The translations under genes were made by a program, and so were the position numbers. Below the pieces are notes generated by a model. That model did no database searches and was not told the DNA's origin. It was given only the letters and a program-made list of their open reading frames with translations. A DNA stretch of 64,000 bases, from NCBI GenBank assembly GCA_008012115.1, contig SSEB01000004.1, positions 62,001 to 126,000 of the forward strand, read 5' to 3'. Below, piece by piece: positions 1 through 8,601 of the stretch. The stretch is from Nevskiaceae bacterium (GTDB lineage: Bacteria > Pseudomonadota > Gammaproteobacteria > Nevskiales > Nevskiaceae). The stretch's first letter is position 1. Each line of letters begins with the position of its first letter.

Positions 1-255
1 CGTATCAAGGCGCAGTTGCTCGACGCCGGCCTGATCCTGGGCCTGCTGCAGCAGGCGCCGTCGGCGTGGTTCGCCGCCGGCACCACGCGTGACGGTGCGC
101 CCAGCGACGCCGAGATCGAGGCGCAGATCGCCGCCCGTCAGGCGGCGCGTCAGGCGAAAAACTGGGCGGAATCCGACCGCATCCGCGACACCCTCAAGGC
201 GCAGGGCGTGCTGGTGGAGGACTCCAAGGACGGGCAGCGCTGGCGCCGGCTCTGA
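1..255 (+). CDS. cysS: Cysteinyl-tRNA synthetase, C-terminal end (5' truncated by window)
   Basis: The reading frame is open from base 1, so the gene begins outside the window; 84 codons remain. The tail has the pattern of the CysS C-terminal helical region: a repeat of IEAQIAARQAARQAK type, then WAESDRIRDTL, then a hydrophobic strand and a final EDSKDGQRWRRL. The E. coli enzyme ends in a very similar way (VLEDGPQG.TWRR). The full protein charges tRNA-Cys in the cytosol; the catalytic Rossmann domain is not in view. The stop lies three bases from the end of the convergent cupin gene, with no room for a terminator. Confidence 0.93.
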   Translation, partial: RIKAQLLDAGLILGLLQQAPSAWFAAGTTRDGAPSDAEIEAQIAARQAARQAKNWAESDRIRDTLKAQGVLVEDSKDGQRWRRL

Positions 256-258
256 ACC

Positions 259-750
259 TTACGCGGCGTAGCGCGAACCGGGCGTCGCCTTCGTCATCCA
301 GCGCAGGTAGTCGGCGACAGCGGCCTCGCCTTCGGCCGGCGCCCAGGGCGCAAACTGGGTGATGCGCGCAGGGTCGTAGGGCCCTTCCTTGATCTCGAAG
401 AAGGCGGCGTGTGCGCCCTGCGGCACATAGCTGTGCCAGGTCTGCGGCGGCAGTTCCAGCGCCACCACTGCTCCGCCCGGCGACAGTCGCACGCGTTCAC
501 GCAGCGCGCCATCGTCCTCGAACAGCAGCACCTCGGCGGTGCCGGACAGCGCCAGCGTCATCTCCCACTTGTTGAGATCGATATGCCGGTGCGGCCGGAT
601 ATAGGTGCCGCGGCCCAGCTGCACGATCAGCCGCTGCACCAGCGATGCCGGTCCCTCGTGAAAATTGAAATGCGTGCGCAGCCGCGGACTGGCCTCGGCC
701 TTCTGCGCGAGGTCAGCCAGCAAGTCTTGCGAAATCGTGCGCGGGTTCAT
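259..750 (-). CDS. WbuC-like cupin-fold protein
   Basis: The 163-residue product has a cupin signature, with a first histidine motif RPHRHIDLNKWEM and a second strand segment around LELPPQTWHSYVPQG. It resembles the WbuC cupin family, whose role is unclear; some members sit in polysaccharide loci. A mononuclear metal site is likely from the clustered histidines, but the substrate cannot be read from the sequence. The start ATG (750-748) overlaps the tag stop codon as ATGA, so the two genes are probably translationally coupled. The DNA-repair neighbour does not explain the cupin. Confidence 0.7.
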   Translation of the reverse strand: MNPRTISQDLLADLAQKAEASPRLRTHFNFHEGPASLVQRLIVQLGRGTYIRPHRHIDLNKWEMTLALSGTAEVLLFEDDGALRERVRLSPGGAVVALELPPQTWHSYVPQGAHAAFFEIKEGPYDPARITQFAPWAPAEGEAAVADYLRWMTKATPGSRYAA

Positions 751-1331
751 CGCGGGGCGCTCCGTAAAGTGGGATGGCAGTGACAGCTCACGAGATGGTC
801 GTTGACCATGCCGGTCGCCTGCATGTAGGCGTAGACGATGGTGCTGCCGACGAACTTGAAACCGCGCTTGAGCAGATCCTTGCTCAGACGATCCGATAGC
901 GCGGTCTTGGCTGGCACGTCCTTCATCGAGCGCCAGTGGTTGACGATGGGCTGGTCGTCGCTGAACGCCCAGTAATACGCCGCGAAACTGCCGAACGCCT
1001 GCTGCACCTGGAGGAAGGCCTGCGCATTGCTGCGCGCGGACCAGACCTTGAGACGGTTGCGGACGATGCCGGGATCGAGCAGCAGCTTCTCCAGTCGCGC
1101 CTCGCTGTAGCGCGCCACTTTCTGCGGATCGAAGTCGTCGAAGGCCGCGCGATAGCCCTCGCGCTTGGCCAGGATCGTGCTCCACGACAGTCCCGCCTGC
1201 GCACCTTCGAGAATCAGGAATTCGAACAGCCGGCGGTCATCGTGCTGCGGCACGCCCCACTCGGTGTCGTGGTAAATCGTCTCCAGGGGCGTGCGCGCCG
1301 CCCAGGCGCAGCGCACGGGTTCGTTGCTCAC
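747..1331 (-). CDS. tag: DNA-3-methyladenine glycosylase I
   Basis: This 194-residue protein is the size of E. coli Tag and follows it throughout: RCAW near the start, YHDTEWGVP, LEGAQAGLSW, KRGFKFVGSTIVYAYMQA and a C-terminal VNDHLVSCHCHP. Tag removes 3-methyladenine from DNA by base excision. The N-terminal Cys and His and the C-terminal His and Cys residues match the structural zinc site known in Tag. GTG at 1331-1329 was chosen because it puts RCAW close to the N-terminus as in the family; the frame is open further upstream. It is head-to-head with another glycosylase-family gene 27 bp away. Confidence 0.9.
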   Translation of the reverse strand: MSNEPVRCAWAARTPLETIYHDTEWGVPQHDDRRLFEFLILEGAQAGLSWSTILAKREGYRAAFDDFDPQKVARYSEARLEKLLLDPGIVRNRLKVWSARSNAQAFLQVQQAFGSFAAYYWAFSDDQPIVNHWRSMKDVPAKTALSDRLSKDLLKRGFKFVGSTIVYAYMQATGMVNDHLVSCHCHPTLRSAPR

Positions 1332-1358
1332 GGCGATGTCCGTTGCCAAGATGCGCGG

Positions 1359-1979
1359 ATGATAGATCAGAACGGTCCGCGTAATCCGCGCGGCAAGCTC
1401 GCCCGCCTTGCGCGCGAGGTGCGCGCCTGCACGGTCTGCGCCGCGCATCTGCCCCTGGGGCCACGCCCGGTGCTGCGCGTGGACGAGGCGGTGCGCGTCC
1501 TCATCACCGGGCACGCACCGGGAACCAAGGTTCACGCCACCGGCCTGCCGTGGAACGATCCCAGCGGCGAACGCCTGCGGCGCTGGCTGGATGTGGATCG
1601 CGAAACCTTTTACGACCTCGACCGCTTCGGCGTGATGGCCATGGGCCTGTGCTATCCCGGACGCGGGCGTGGCGGCGACCTGCCACCGCGGCCGGAATGC
1701 GCGCCGCTCTGGCACGCCCGCGTGCGCGCGCAGTTGCCGTCGTTGCGGCTGACGCTGCTGGTCGGTCGGCATGCGCAGCTGCATTACCTCGACACCCGCC
1801 ACGAGACGCTGGGCGACACCGTGCGTCGCTGGCGCGACTTCGCGGGCTCCGGCTATTTCCCCCTGCCACATCCCTCGCCGCGCAACACGCGCTGGCTGCG
1901 CGAGCGGCCCTGGTTCGAGCAAGACGTGGTGCCCGGCCTGCGCCGCGCGGTGGCCGCGGCACTGGCTCAAAGCGGCTGA
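1359..1979 (+). CDS. Uracil-DNA glycosylase superfamily protein
   Basis: The 206-residue protein carries UDG-superfamily features: a motif-A-like GHAPGTKVHATG loop, GVMAMGLCYPGRG, and a motif-B-like PLPHPSPRN near the C-terminus. An N-terminal CTVC pair resembles part of the cysteine set of family-4 UDGs, but the full four-cysteine iron-sulfur pattern is not obvious. Similar single-domain proteins occur widely in proteobacteria. A role in base excision repair is inferred from the fold and from the divergent tag gene. The start is the ATG at 1359; an upstream extension would run into the tag gene. Confidence 0.75.
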   Translation: MIDQNGPRNPRGKLARLAREVRACTVCAAHLPLGPRPVLRVDEAVRVLITGHAPGTKVHATGLPWNDPSGERLRRWLDVDRETFYDLDRFGVMAMGLCYPGRGRGGDLPPRPECAPLWHARVRAQLPSLRLTLLVGRHAQLHYLDTRHETLGDTVRRWRDFAGSGYFPLPHPSPRNTRWLRERPWFEQDVVPGLRRAVAAALAQSG

Positions 1980-1985
1980 AAACCG

Positions 1986-2097
1986 TCACCCGCTCGCAGC
2001 ATTTCGGCGAATGAAGATGTTTTTATTTATACGTTGAATTTATATTTGATGTATAAATAAAAACAAAACGCTCGACGCACTCCGCCGCAGCGGGTGG
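1986..2097. repeat. 112-bp intergenic element, copy 1
   Basis: Ends are TCACCCGCT (1986-1994) and AGCGGGTGG (2089-2097). The AT-rich 46-bp core spans 2019-2064, starts GTT and ends AAC. It contains a perfect 15-bp inverted repeat, TGTTTTTATTTATAC (2018-2032) against GTATAAATAAAAACA (2051-2065). The copy fills almost the whole gap between two converging genes, 6 bp from one stop codon and 4 bp from the other. Confidence 0.93.
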
Positions 2098-2101
2098 CGC
2101 T

Positions 2102-3058
2102 TCAGGAGGCTTTTTCGCCCTGATGCCGTGTGCTGACCGCGGTGTCGAAACGCGCATCGCGTCCATCGTGCGTGGCGTCTTCGTACGAGGCCGGGTCTTC
2201 GATGGGCTCCAGATGCGAGATCGCGCTCACGCCCGGCAGCCGCGCCTCCAGGCGCGCCTCCACGGTCTCGGCCAGTTCATGGGCCTGCTGCACCGGCCAG
2301 GCGCCAGGCACCAGCAGATGGAAGCTGACGAAGCGCCTCGCCGCGGCGCGGCGCGTGCGGATGGCGTGGAACTGCACCTCGGCGCTGCGGAATTCGTCGA
2401 GCACCGCGTCCAGCACCTTCAGCTCGTCCTCGGGCCAGGCCGCATCCATCAGGCCCTCGGCGGACTCGCGCAGCAGGCGGAAACCGGTCCACAGGATGTT
2501 GAGCGCCACCGCGATGGCCACCAGGGGATCGAGCCACACGGCGCCGGTCAAGGCCACCAGGCCGACGCCGACGAGGACACCGACCGAGGTCCAGACATCA
2601 GTCATCAGGTGATGCCCGTCGGCCTGCAGCGTGATGGAACGATGCCGCCGCCCCGCCGCCAGCAGCAGCAGCGCCGTGGCGAGATTGACCACCGTCGCCA
2701 GGGCCGACACCGCCAGGCCGAGCCCCGCCTGCTCCAGCGGCTGCGGCGCCAGCAGGCGCGGCACCGCCGCCCAGACGATGGCCGCGCCTGCGACGAAGAT
2801 CAGCATGCCCTCGAAACCGCTGGAGAAATATTCGGCCTTGCTATGGCCGTAGGCATGATCGTGATCGGCCGGCTGCGAGGCGATGCGCAGCATCCACAAG
2901 GCCATGACCGCGCCGCCGAGATTGACCAGCGACTCCAGCGCGTCCGACAGCAGACCCACCGAATCGGTGATGCGCCAGGCCGCCAGCTTGAGCCCCATCG
3001 TCGCCAGCGCGGCGGCGATGGACAGCCAGGCATATCGGGTCAGCGAACGGTCGATCAT
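2102..3058 (-). CDS. Cation diffusion facilitator (CDF) family metal transporter
   Basis: The 318-residue membrane protein has an N-terminal transmembrane region with the CDF site motif LLSDALESLVNL (D39, E42, N46) and a second metal site ADGHHLMTDVWTS around residues 147-160. A cytoplasmic C-terminal ferredoxin-like domain follows. CDF proteins export divalent metals such as Zn, Fe or Mn by proton antiport. The E/N pair where FieF has D/D makes the metal uncertain. The start is ATG at 3058, and a 75-bp gap separates it from the upstream RND permease gene on the same strand. Confidence 0.85.
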   Translation of the reverse strand: MIDRSLTRYAWLSIAAALATMGLKLAAWRITDSVGLLSDALESLVNLGGAVMALWMLRIASQPADHDHAYGHSKAEYFSSGFEGMLIFVAGAAIVWAAVPRLLAPQPLEQAGLGLAVSALATVVNLATALLLLAAGRRHRSITLQADGHHLMTDVWTSVGVLVGVGLVALTGAVWLDPLVAIAVALNILWTGFRLLRESAEGLMDAAWPEDELKVLDAVLDEFRSAEVQFHAIRTRRAAARRFVSFHLLVPGAWPVQQAHELAETVEARLEARLPGVSAISHLEPIEDPASYEDATHDGRDARFDTAVSTRHQGEKAS

Positions 3059-3133
3059 GGGGCCCTCGGGGACGACAGCCGCGAAGGATACACGCCGCCG
3101 CCGCCAGCAGCACCACGCTGGTGCCGCTGGCGA

Positions 3134-6100
3134 TCAGGCGCTGCGCACCCGGAACCAGGCCGCGTACAGCGCCGGCAGGAACAGCAGCGTCAGCGCCGTC
3201 GCCGCGATCAGGCCGCCCATGATCGCCACCGCCATCGGCCCGAAGAAGATGCTGCGCGTCAGCGGCACCATCGCCAGCACCGCCGCCAGCGCGGTCAGCA
3301 CGATGGGCCGGAAGCGCCGCACGGTGGCGTCGATCACGGCGGTGAAGCGGTCGTGGCCAACGGCGATGTCCTGTTCGATCTGGTCCACCAGGATCACGCT
3401 GTTGCGCATGATCATGCCGAACAGCGCGATGGTGCCGAGCATGGCGATGAAGCCGAATGGCTGGTGGAACAGCAGCAGGAAGCTGGTCACGCCGATCATG
3501 CCCAGCGGCGCCGTCAGCACCACCAGCATGACGCGCGAGAAGCTGCGCAGCTGCAGCATCAACGTGCTCAGCACCACCAGCACGAACAGCGGGATGCCGG
3601 CGAGCACCGAGTTCTGCCCCTTGGCGCTCTCTTCCATCGAACCGCCCAGCTCGATGTTGTAGCCCGGCGGCAACTGCTGGCGGATCGCCTCCACCCGCGG
3701 GGCCAGTTCCGCCACCACCTGCGAGGGCTGCAGCGGTCCGCGGATGTCGGCGCGCGCGGTGACGGTGGGAATGCGGTCACGACGCCAGATGATGCCGTCC
3801 TCGCTGTCGTACTCGACGCGTGCAATCTGGTTGAGCGGCACGCTGCTGCCGTCGGCGCGCGGAATCGCCGTGCTGTCGAGCAGGGACAACAGCGCGCGCT
3901 CGTTCGGCGGCCCGCGCAGATCGATCTCGATCAGCTTGTTCTTCTCGCGCAAGTAAGTAACCGGCGCGCCGGACACCGCGGTCTGCATGAACTGTGCAAC
4001 GCCCTGCGAGGTCAGGCCCAGCGCCTGCGCGCGATCCTGGTCGATCACCAGCTTCGCGATCTTGGACGGATCGCCCCAGTTGAGATTGATGCTGCCCAGG
4101 TTCGGGCTCTCGCTCATCAGCTTGATCAGGCGGCTGCCGAAGTCGTGCAGCACCGCCGGGTCGTCACCCGAGACCCGGTATTGCACCTGGTAACCGACCG
4201 GCGGACCGTTCTCCAGGCGCAGCACGCGCGTGGTCAGGTCGGGAAACATCTTCGGAAACACCTCGAACAGCTTCTGGCGGATGCGCTCGCGCTGCTCGAC
4301 GCTCTCGGCGGTCAGCACGAACTGCGCGAAGCCGGCCTGCGCCAGTTGCTGGTCCAGCGGCAGGTAGAAGCGCGGCGAGCCCTCGCCGATGTAGGCGACG
4401 TAGTTGGTCAGACCCGGCTCCTTCGCCAGCAGCGCCTCCAGCTTGCGCGCGGCGGCGTCGGTGGCATTGATCGACGCACCCTCGGCCAGCTTGAGGTCGA
4501 CCACCAGCTCCAGCCGCGCCGACGGCGGAAAGAACAGTTGCGGCACCAGGCTGAATGCCGCGATCGACGCCGCGAAGGCGCCGACGGTGGCGGCGATCAC
4601 CAGCCAGCGCCGCCGCACGCACCACGCCACCAGGGCGCGGAAGCGGCGATAGAAGCGCGTCTGATAGGGATCGTGCGTGGCGTGTTCGCCGGTCTGCGCG
4701 TGATAGTCCGGCAGGATCTTGTAGCCGAGGTAGGGCACGAACACCACCGCCGCCACCCAGGAGATCAGCAGGGCGATGGTCACCACCTGGAAGATCGAGC
4801 GCGTGTACTCGCCCGTGGTGCTGGCCGCGGTGGCAATAGGCAGGAAGCCCGCCGCGGTGACGACAGTGCCGGAGAGCATCGGGAAGGCGGTGGTGGCATA
4901 GGCGGCGGACGCCGCCTTGATGCGGTCCATGCCCTGTTCCATCTTGATCGCCATCATCTCCACCGCGATGATCGCGTCGTCGACCAGCAGGCCCAGCGCC
5001 AGCACCAGAGAGCCCAGCGAGATCTTGTGCAGGTCGATGTTGAAATACTTCATCGCCGCGAAAGTCGCCGCCAGCACCAGCGGAATCGACAGCGCCACCA
5101 CCAGTCCGGCGCGCTTGCCCAGCGAGAAGAAGCTCACCAGCAGCACGATCGCCACCGCTTCGGCCAGCGAGTGCACGAACTCGCCGACGCCGCGCTTCAC
5201 CGCCGAGGGCTGGTCCGACACCTTGTCCAGCGACAGGCCAAGCGGCAGGCCGGCGCGGATCTCGTCGAAGGCCGCGTCCAGCGCCTTGCCGAGCACGATG
5301 ATGTCGCCGCCCTTCTTCATCGACACGCCGATGCCGATGCAGGGCTGGCCGTCGAATCGCATGCGCGCCTGCGGCGGGTCGGAATAGCCGCGGCTGACCT
5401 CGGCGATGTCGCGCACGCGGAAAGTGCGGCCGTTGTAGCGGATCGGCGTGTTGCGGATGTCCTCGACGTTGCGCAGCCCGCCGGTGACGCGGATGTAGAT
5501 GCGGTCGCTGCCGGTCTCGAAGAAACCGGCCGGCGTCACCGCGTTCTGCGCCTGCACCGCGTTGAAGATCAGATGCGCCGGCACGCCGAATTCGGCGCGC
5601 TTGGTGTTGTCGATGCGCACCTCGATCTTCTCGTCCTGCAGGCCGAAGAACTCGACCTTGGCGACGTCCTTGACCCGCAGCAGGCGGCGGCGGATGGCGT
5701 CGCCGTAGTCCTGCAGCTCGCGATAGCTGAAATCCTTGCCGGTCAGCGCGTAGATATTGCCGTAGGTGTCGCCGAACTCGTCGTTGAAGAATGGGCCGAC
5801 CACGCCCTCCGGCAGCGTCTGGCGGATGTCGTCGATCTTTTTGCGGACCTGGTAGTGCACCTGCTCGATGGGCACGCCCTTGCGGTCCTCCTGCACCACG
5901 AAAAACACCTGCGATTCGCCGGGGCGCGAATAGCTGTTGAGGTAGTTGAGCTGCTCGTGCTCCTGCAGCTTGGCCTCGATGCGGTCGGTGACCTCCCGCT
6001 CGACTTCGGCGGCGGTGGCGCCGGGCCAGTAGGTGCGCACCACCATCACCGGGAAGGTGAACGGCGGATCCTCGGACTGTCCCAGGTGCCAGTACGACCA

Positions 6101-6187
6101 CGCGCCGGCGATGCCCAGCAGCATCATGGCGTAGACCACCAGGCTGCGGTTGGCCAGCGCCCACTCGGAGAGGTTGAAGGAACGCAT
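3134..6187 (-). CDS. RND-family efflux permease
   Basis: The 1017-residue inner-membrane proton antiporter shows the standard RND layout: an N-terminal transmembrane helix, a large periplasmic loop, six helices including LGLLVDDAIIAVEMM, a second periplasmic loop, then a second helix bundle ending in a LFLPALYAAWF-type helix. Length matches AcrB/MexB-type pumps. It would work with the lipoprotein adaptor encoded just upstream (1-base TGATG overlap) and with an outer-membrane TolC-type channel. No channel gene is in the window, so an unlinked partner is inferred. Substrates cannot be predicted. Confidence 0.92.
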   Translation of the reverse strand: MRSFNLSEWALANRSLVVYAMMLLGIAGAWSYWHLGQSEDPPFTFPVMVVRTYWPGATAAEVEREVTDRIEAKLQEHEQLNYLNSYSRPGESQVFFVVQEDRKGVPIEQVHYQVRKKIDDIRQTLPEGVVGPFFNDEFGDTYGNIYALTGKDFSYRELQDYGDAIRRRLLRVKDVAKVEFFGLQDEKIEVRIDNTKRAEFGVPAHLIFNAVQAQNAVTPAGFFETGSDRIYIRVTGGLRNVEDIRNTPIRYNGRTFRVRDIAEVSRGYSDPPQARMRFDGQPCIGIGVSMKKGGDIIVLGKALDAAFDEIRAGLPLGLSLDKVSDQPSAVKRGVGEFVHSLAEAVAIVLLVSFFSLGKRAGLVVALSIPLVLAATFAAMKYFNIDLHKISLGSLVLALGLLVDDAIIAVEMMAIKMEQGMDRIKAASAAYATTAFPMLSGTVVTAAGFLPIATAASTTGEYTRSIFQVVTIALLISWVAAVVFVPYLGYKILPDYHAQTGEHATHDPYQTRFYRRFRALVAWCVRRRWLVIAATVGAFAASIAAFSLVPQLFFPPSARLELVVDLKLAEGASINATDAAARKLEALLAKEPGLTNYVAYIGEGSPRFYLPLDQQLAQAGFAQFVLTAESVEQRERIRQKLFEVFPKMFPDLTTRVLRLENGPPVGYQVQYRVSGDDPAVLHDFGSRLIKLMSESPNLGSINLNWGDPSKIAKLVIDQDRAQALGLTSQGVAQFMQTAVSGAPVTYLREKNKLIEIDLRGPPNERALLSLLDSTAIPRADGSSVPLNQIARVEYDSEDGIIWRRDRIPTVTARADIRGPLQPSQVVAELAPRVEAIRQQLPPGYNIELGGSMEESAKGQNSVLAGIPLFVLVVLSTLMLQLRSFSRVMLVVLTAPLGMIGVTSFLLLFHQPFGFIAMLGTIALFGMIMRNSVILVDQIEQDIAVGHDRFTAVIDATVRRFRPIVLTALAAVLAMVPLTRSIFFGPMAVAIMGGLIAATALTLLFLPALYAAWFRVRSA

Positions 6188-7281
6188 CAGGACGGCTGCC
6201 CCGGACGCTGACGCTCGACGGCCTCGACCTTCTGCCCCGGCACCACCAGTTGCGCACCGGCGCTGACGATGGTCATTTGCGGTGTCAGTTCGCCCTTCAC
6301 CACGGCGCCGGTCTCCAGGTAGCGCACCGGCTGCACCGGCACCAGCCGCGTCGTGCCGGACTCCACCGCCCAGACCCCAGGCTGCAACTGCGTGCCGGCG
6401 ATCGACGACAGCGGCACCAGGAACAGCGAGGGATCGACGCGCTCGCCAAGGATCACCGCCGCGGTCGTGCCCAGGTCGATATCGGCGCCGCCGTCGACGA
6501 TGGTCACACGCGCGTCATGCATGCGCGTGTTGGGATCGGCCTGCAGGTTGACCTCGCGCAGACGGCCGGCGTAGAGATGATCCGGCCGGGCCCACAGGCG
6601 CACCACCAGCTTCTCGGCCTTGCGCAGCGTCTCGACTCGTCCCTCGGGAACATGCACCAGCACCTCGCGCTCGCTGCCGGCGGCGAAGCGGAACACCGGC
6701 TGGCCGGCGCCCACCACCTGCCCGGCTTCACCGATCACGGCGGTGATCAGCCCGGCCTTGGGCGCGAGCAGCGAGGTGTAGCGCGACTGGTTGACCACCA
6801 CCGCCTGGTTGGCGCGCGCCTGCTCCAGCTTGGCGTGCGCCAGGTCGGCCTGGTTCTGGCGCTGATCCACCGCCGACTGGCTGATGAAGCCCTTGCCGAG
6901 CAGATCGCGGTAGCGCTGCAGTTCGGCATCGGCGAGCTTGGCGTCAGCCTCGGCGGCGCCGACCGACGCGCGCGCGGCATCGACGTTGAGTTGCGCATCC
7001 TGCGCATCCAGGGTCGCCAGCACCTGGCCGGCCTGCACGCTGTCGCCGGCATTGACGCGCCGCGCCAGGATCTTGCCGGGCACGCGAAACGCGAGGTCGG
7101 CCTCCTCGCGCGCATGCACCACGCCCGGCAGCACGTCGCTGGATTCGCCCAGCATCGGCTGCGGATGCTCGACCAGCACCGGCCGCACCGGCGCCGCGTC
7201 CGGCGCCGGCGGCTGGCAGGCCGCAAGCGACAGCAACGCCGCCGCGGGGATCAGGGTTTTGACGAGGCTGCGCTGCCGCAT
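6187..7281 (-). CDS. RND efflux periplasmic adaptor lipoprotein
   Basis: The 364-residue membrane-fusion protein starts with a lipoprotein signal peptide, lipobox LAAC with acylated Cys22. It then has the lipoyl/biotinyl half motif, a coiled-coil hairpin (roughly residues 90-170, rich in ALA/LDAQDAQLNVDAA pattern) and beta-barrel domains. It anchors in the inner membrane and bridges the RND permease to the outer-membrane channel. It is first in the two-gene operon and is transcribed divergently from a TetR-family regulator 85 bp away. Confidence 0.92.
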   Translation of the reverse strand: MRQRSLVKTLIPAAALLSLAACQPPAPDAAPVRPVLVEHPQPMLGESSDVLPGVVHAREEADLAFRVPGKILARRVNAGDSVQAGQVLATLDAQDAQLNVDAARASVGAAEADAKLADAELQRYRDLLGKGFISQSAVDQRQNQADLAHAKLEQARANQAVVVNQSRYTSLLAPKAGLITAVIGEAGQVVGAGQPVFRFAAGSEREVLVHVPEGRVETLRKAEKLVVRLWARPDHLYAGRLREVNLQADPNTRMHDARVTIVDGGADIDLGTTAAVILGERVDPSLFLVPLSSIAGTQLQPGVWAVESGTTRLVPVQPVRYLETGAVVKGELTPQMTIVSAGAQLVVPGQKVEAVERQRPGQPS

Positions 7282-7316
7282 GACGGGTGTTCCGGCTGGG
7301 TTTGATCTGATCCTAT

Positions 7317-7331
7317 ACTATACCGTACAGT
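7317..7331. promoter_or_regulatory. Putative TetR operator between regulator and RND operon
   Basis: A 15-bp imperfect dyad, ACTATAC-C-GTACAGT, matches in 6 of 7 positions per arm and lies in the middle of the 85-bp divergent gap. It sits in an AT-rich stretch where promoters for both directions could lie. The layout is typical for a TetR repressor controlling itself and the pump. Binding is inferred. Confidence 0.55.
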
Positions 7332-7366
7332 TTATTAATACTCTGCCCTGACCGGCGCCATCGAAC

Positions 7367-7987
7367 ATGAGCAAGACCCCGGCCCGCCGCGGCCGCCCCA
7401 AGGACCCCGACAAGCGCGACGCGATCCTGGCCGCCGCCACGGCGCTGTTTCTCGAACAGGGCTACGGCGCCAGCATGGAGCGCATCGCAGCCCTGGCCGG
7501 CGTCTCCAAGCTCACCCTCTACAGCCATTACCGGCACAAGGACGATCTCTTCCAGCAGTGCGTGGCCGCCAAGTGCCAGGAGCACACGCCCGACGCGGTT
7601 TACGACCCCGCCGGCAGCGCGCCGCTGAAGCAGCGCCTGCAGGCCATCGCCACGGGCTTCATCGAGCTGGTGATGAGCGAGGAGGCGATCCGCTTCTACC
7701 GCATGATGTGCGCAGAGGCGCGGCAGACCGGCAAGCTGGGCCGGCTGTTCCACGATGCAGGCCCGGAGCACACGCTGCAGCAGTTCGAACAGCTGCTGGC
7801 GGCGGCGGAACGCCAGGGCGAGCTGCGCGTGCGCAACCGCCGGCTCGCCGCCAATCATTTTTTCTCGATGCTGCAGGGCGAGCATTTCATGCGGGCCATC
7901 ATGGGCGAGCCGCGCCCGGCGCCGCGCATCCTGCGGGCGCACATCACCGACGTGGTGGAGACGTTCCTGCGCGCTTACGCGCCTTGA
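7367..7987 (+). CDS. TetR/AcrR-family transcriptional regulator
   Basis: The 206-residue protein has an N-terminal TetR helix-turn-helix (DAILAAATALFLEQGYG, then ERIAALAGVSKLTLYSHY, about residues 19-62) and an all-helical C-terminal ligand and dimer domain. The N-terminal RRGRPKDPDKRD is the basic arm common in AcrR-like regulators. It is divergent from the RND adaptor-permease operon with a 15-bp dyad between them, so it probably represses the pump and itself until an inducer binds. The ligand is unknown. Confidence 0.88.
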   Translation: MSKTPARRGRPKDPDKRDAILAAATALFLEQGYGASMERIAALAGVSKLTLYSHYRHKDDLFQQCVAAKCQEHTPDAVYDPAGSAPLKQRLQAIATGFIELVMSEEAIRFYRMMCAEARQTGKLGRLFHDAGPEHTLQQFEQLLAAAERQGELRVRNRRLAANHFFSMLQGEHFMRAIMGEPRPAPRILRAHITDVVETFLRAYAP

Positions 7988-8014
7988 ATGCGCCGCCACC
8001 GAGCGGCCAGCACG

Positions 8015-8126
8015 CCACCCGCTACCGCCGTTTGCCCAGGGAATATTGTTTTATTTTATATACTGAAATTTAATTCAGTATATTTTTTATAACGGCCTCA
8101 GTGCCCGCCACGCCGACAGCGGGTGA
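8015..8126. repeat. 112-bp intergenic element, copy 2
   Basis: Ends are CCACCCGCT (8015-8023) and AGCGGGTGA (8118-8126). The core at 8048-8093 starts GTT, ends AAC, and has a central perfect dyad TATACTGAA/TTCAGTATA. The left arm carries TTTGCCCAGGGAA, a motif echoed in copies 4, 7, 9 and 10. It lies between converging tetR and chpC, 4 bp from the chpC stop codon. Confidence 0.93.
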
Positions 8127-8130
8127 CGCC

Positions 8131-8601
8131 TCAGACCATGCTGCTGGCGACTTCCTGGCGCAGCAGGTCGGACTCGATGGTCTCGAGATCGGGGATCACG
8201 GCATCCTGGCTGGCGATGCGGACGCGCGACAGCACCAGATCATCGCGATCACCCGGGCGCAGTTGCGCCGACCGGATGGCATTGCGGTTGAGCGTGACCA
8301 GGTGCGGATAACCCTGCGTCAACACGCCCAGCGCATGGGCCTCCAGGTGCTTACCCAGGGAATGCAGCAGCACCACACGCGAACGCCGCGCGTCGTCCGG
8401 GCGCCGACCGCCGTTGAGCGCCTCGAAACTGATCACCGGCACGCGGCGACCGTTGACTTCGTAGTTGCCCAGCAGCCACTCCGGCGCGTCCTCCACCGGA
8501 CGCACCACGTCGCGCGAGATCACTTCCATCACCGCCGCGTTGGGCAGCAGCAGGGTGTCGCCTTCCAGCGCCATCAGCACCGCGTAGATCTGCTCGTTCA
8601 T
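8131..8601 (-). CDS. chpC: CheW-like protein, ChpC type
   Basis: The 156-residue protein has a CheW-like fold pattern: an N-terminal strand YAVLMALEGDTLLLPNAAV, then WLLGNYEVNGRRVPVISF as in CheW core strands. It is last in the pilG-pilI-chpA-chpC order and overlaps chpA by 4 bp. In Pseudomonas a second CheW-like protein, ChpC, is encoded downstream of chpA and links extra receptors to the Chp kinase. The name rests on position and fold rather than on close sequence identity. Confidence 0.72.
   Translation of the reverse strand: MNEQIYAVLMALEGDTLLLPNAAVMEVISRDVVRPVEDAPEWLLGNYEVNGRRVPVISFEALNGGRRPDDARRSRVVLLHSLGKHLEAHALGVLTQGYPHLVTLNRNAIRSAQLRPGDRDDLVLSRVRIASQDAVIPDLETIESDLLRQEVASSMV

Noticed and set aside
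2123-6211. Very long open frame on the plus strand opposite the CDF and RND genes
   Set aside because: It is a shadow frame of GC-rich minus-strand genes; its translation is Arg/His/Gln/Ala-rich with no domain, while the minus strand encodes clear CDF and RND proteins.
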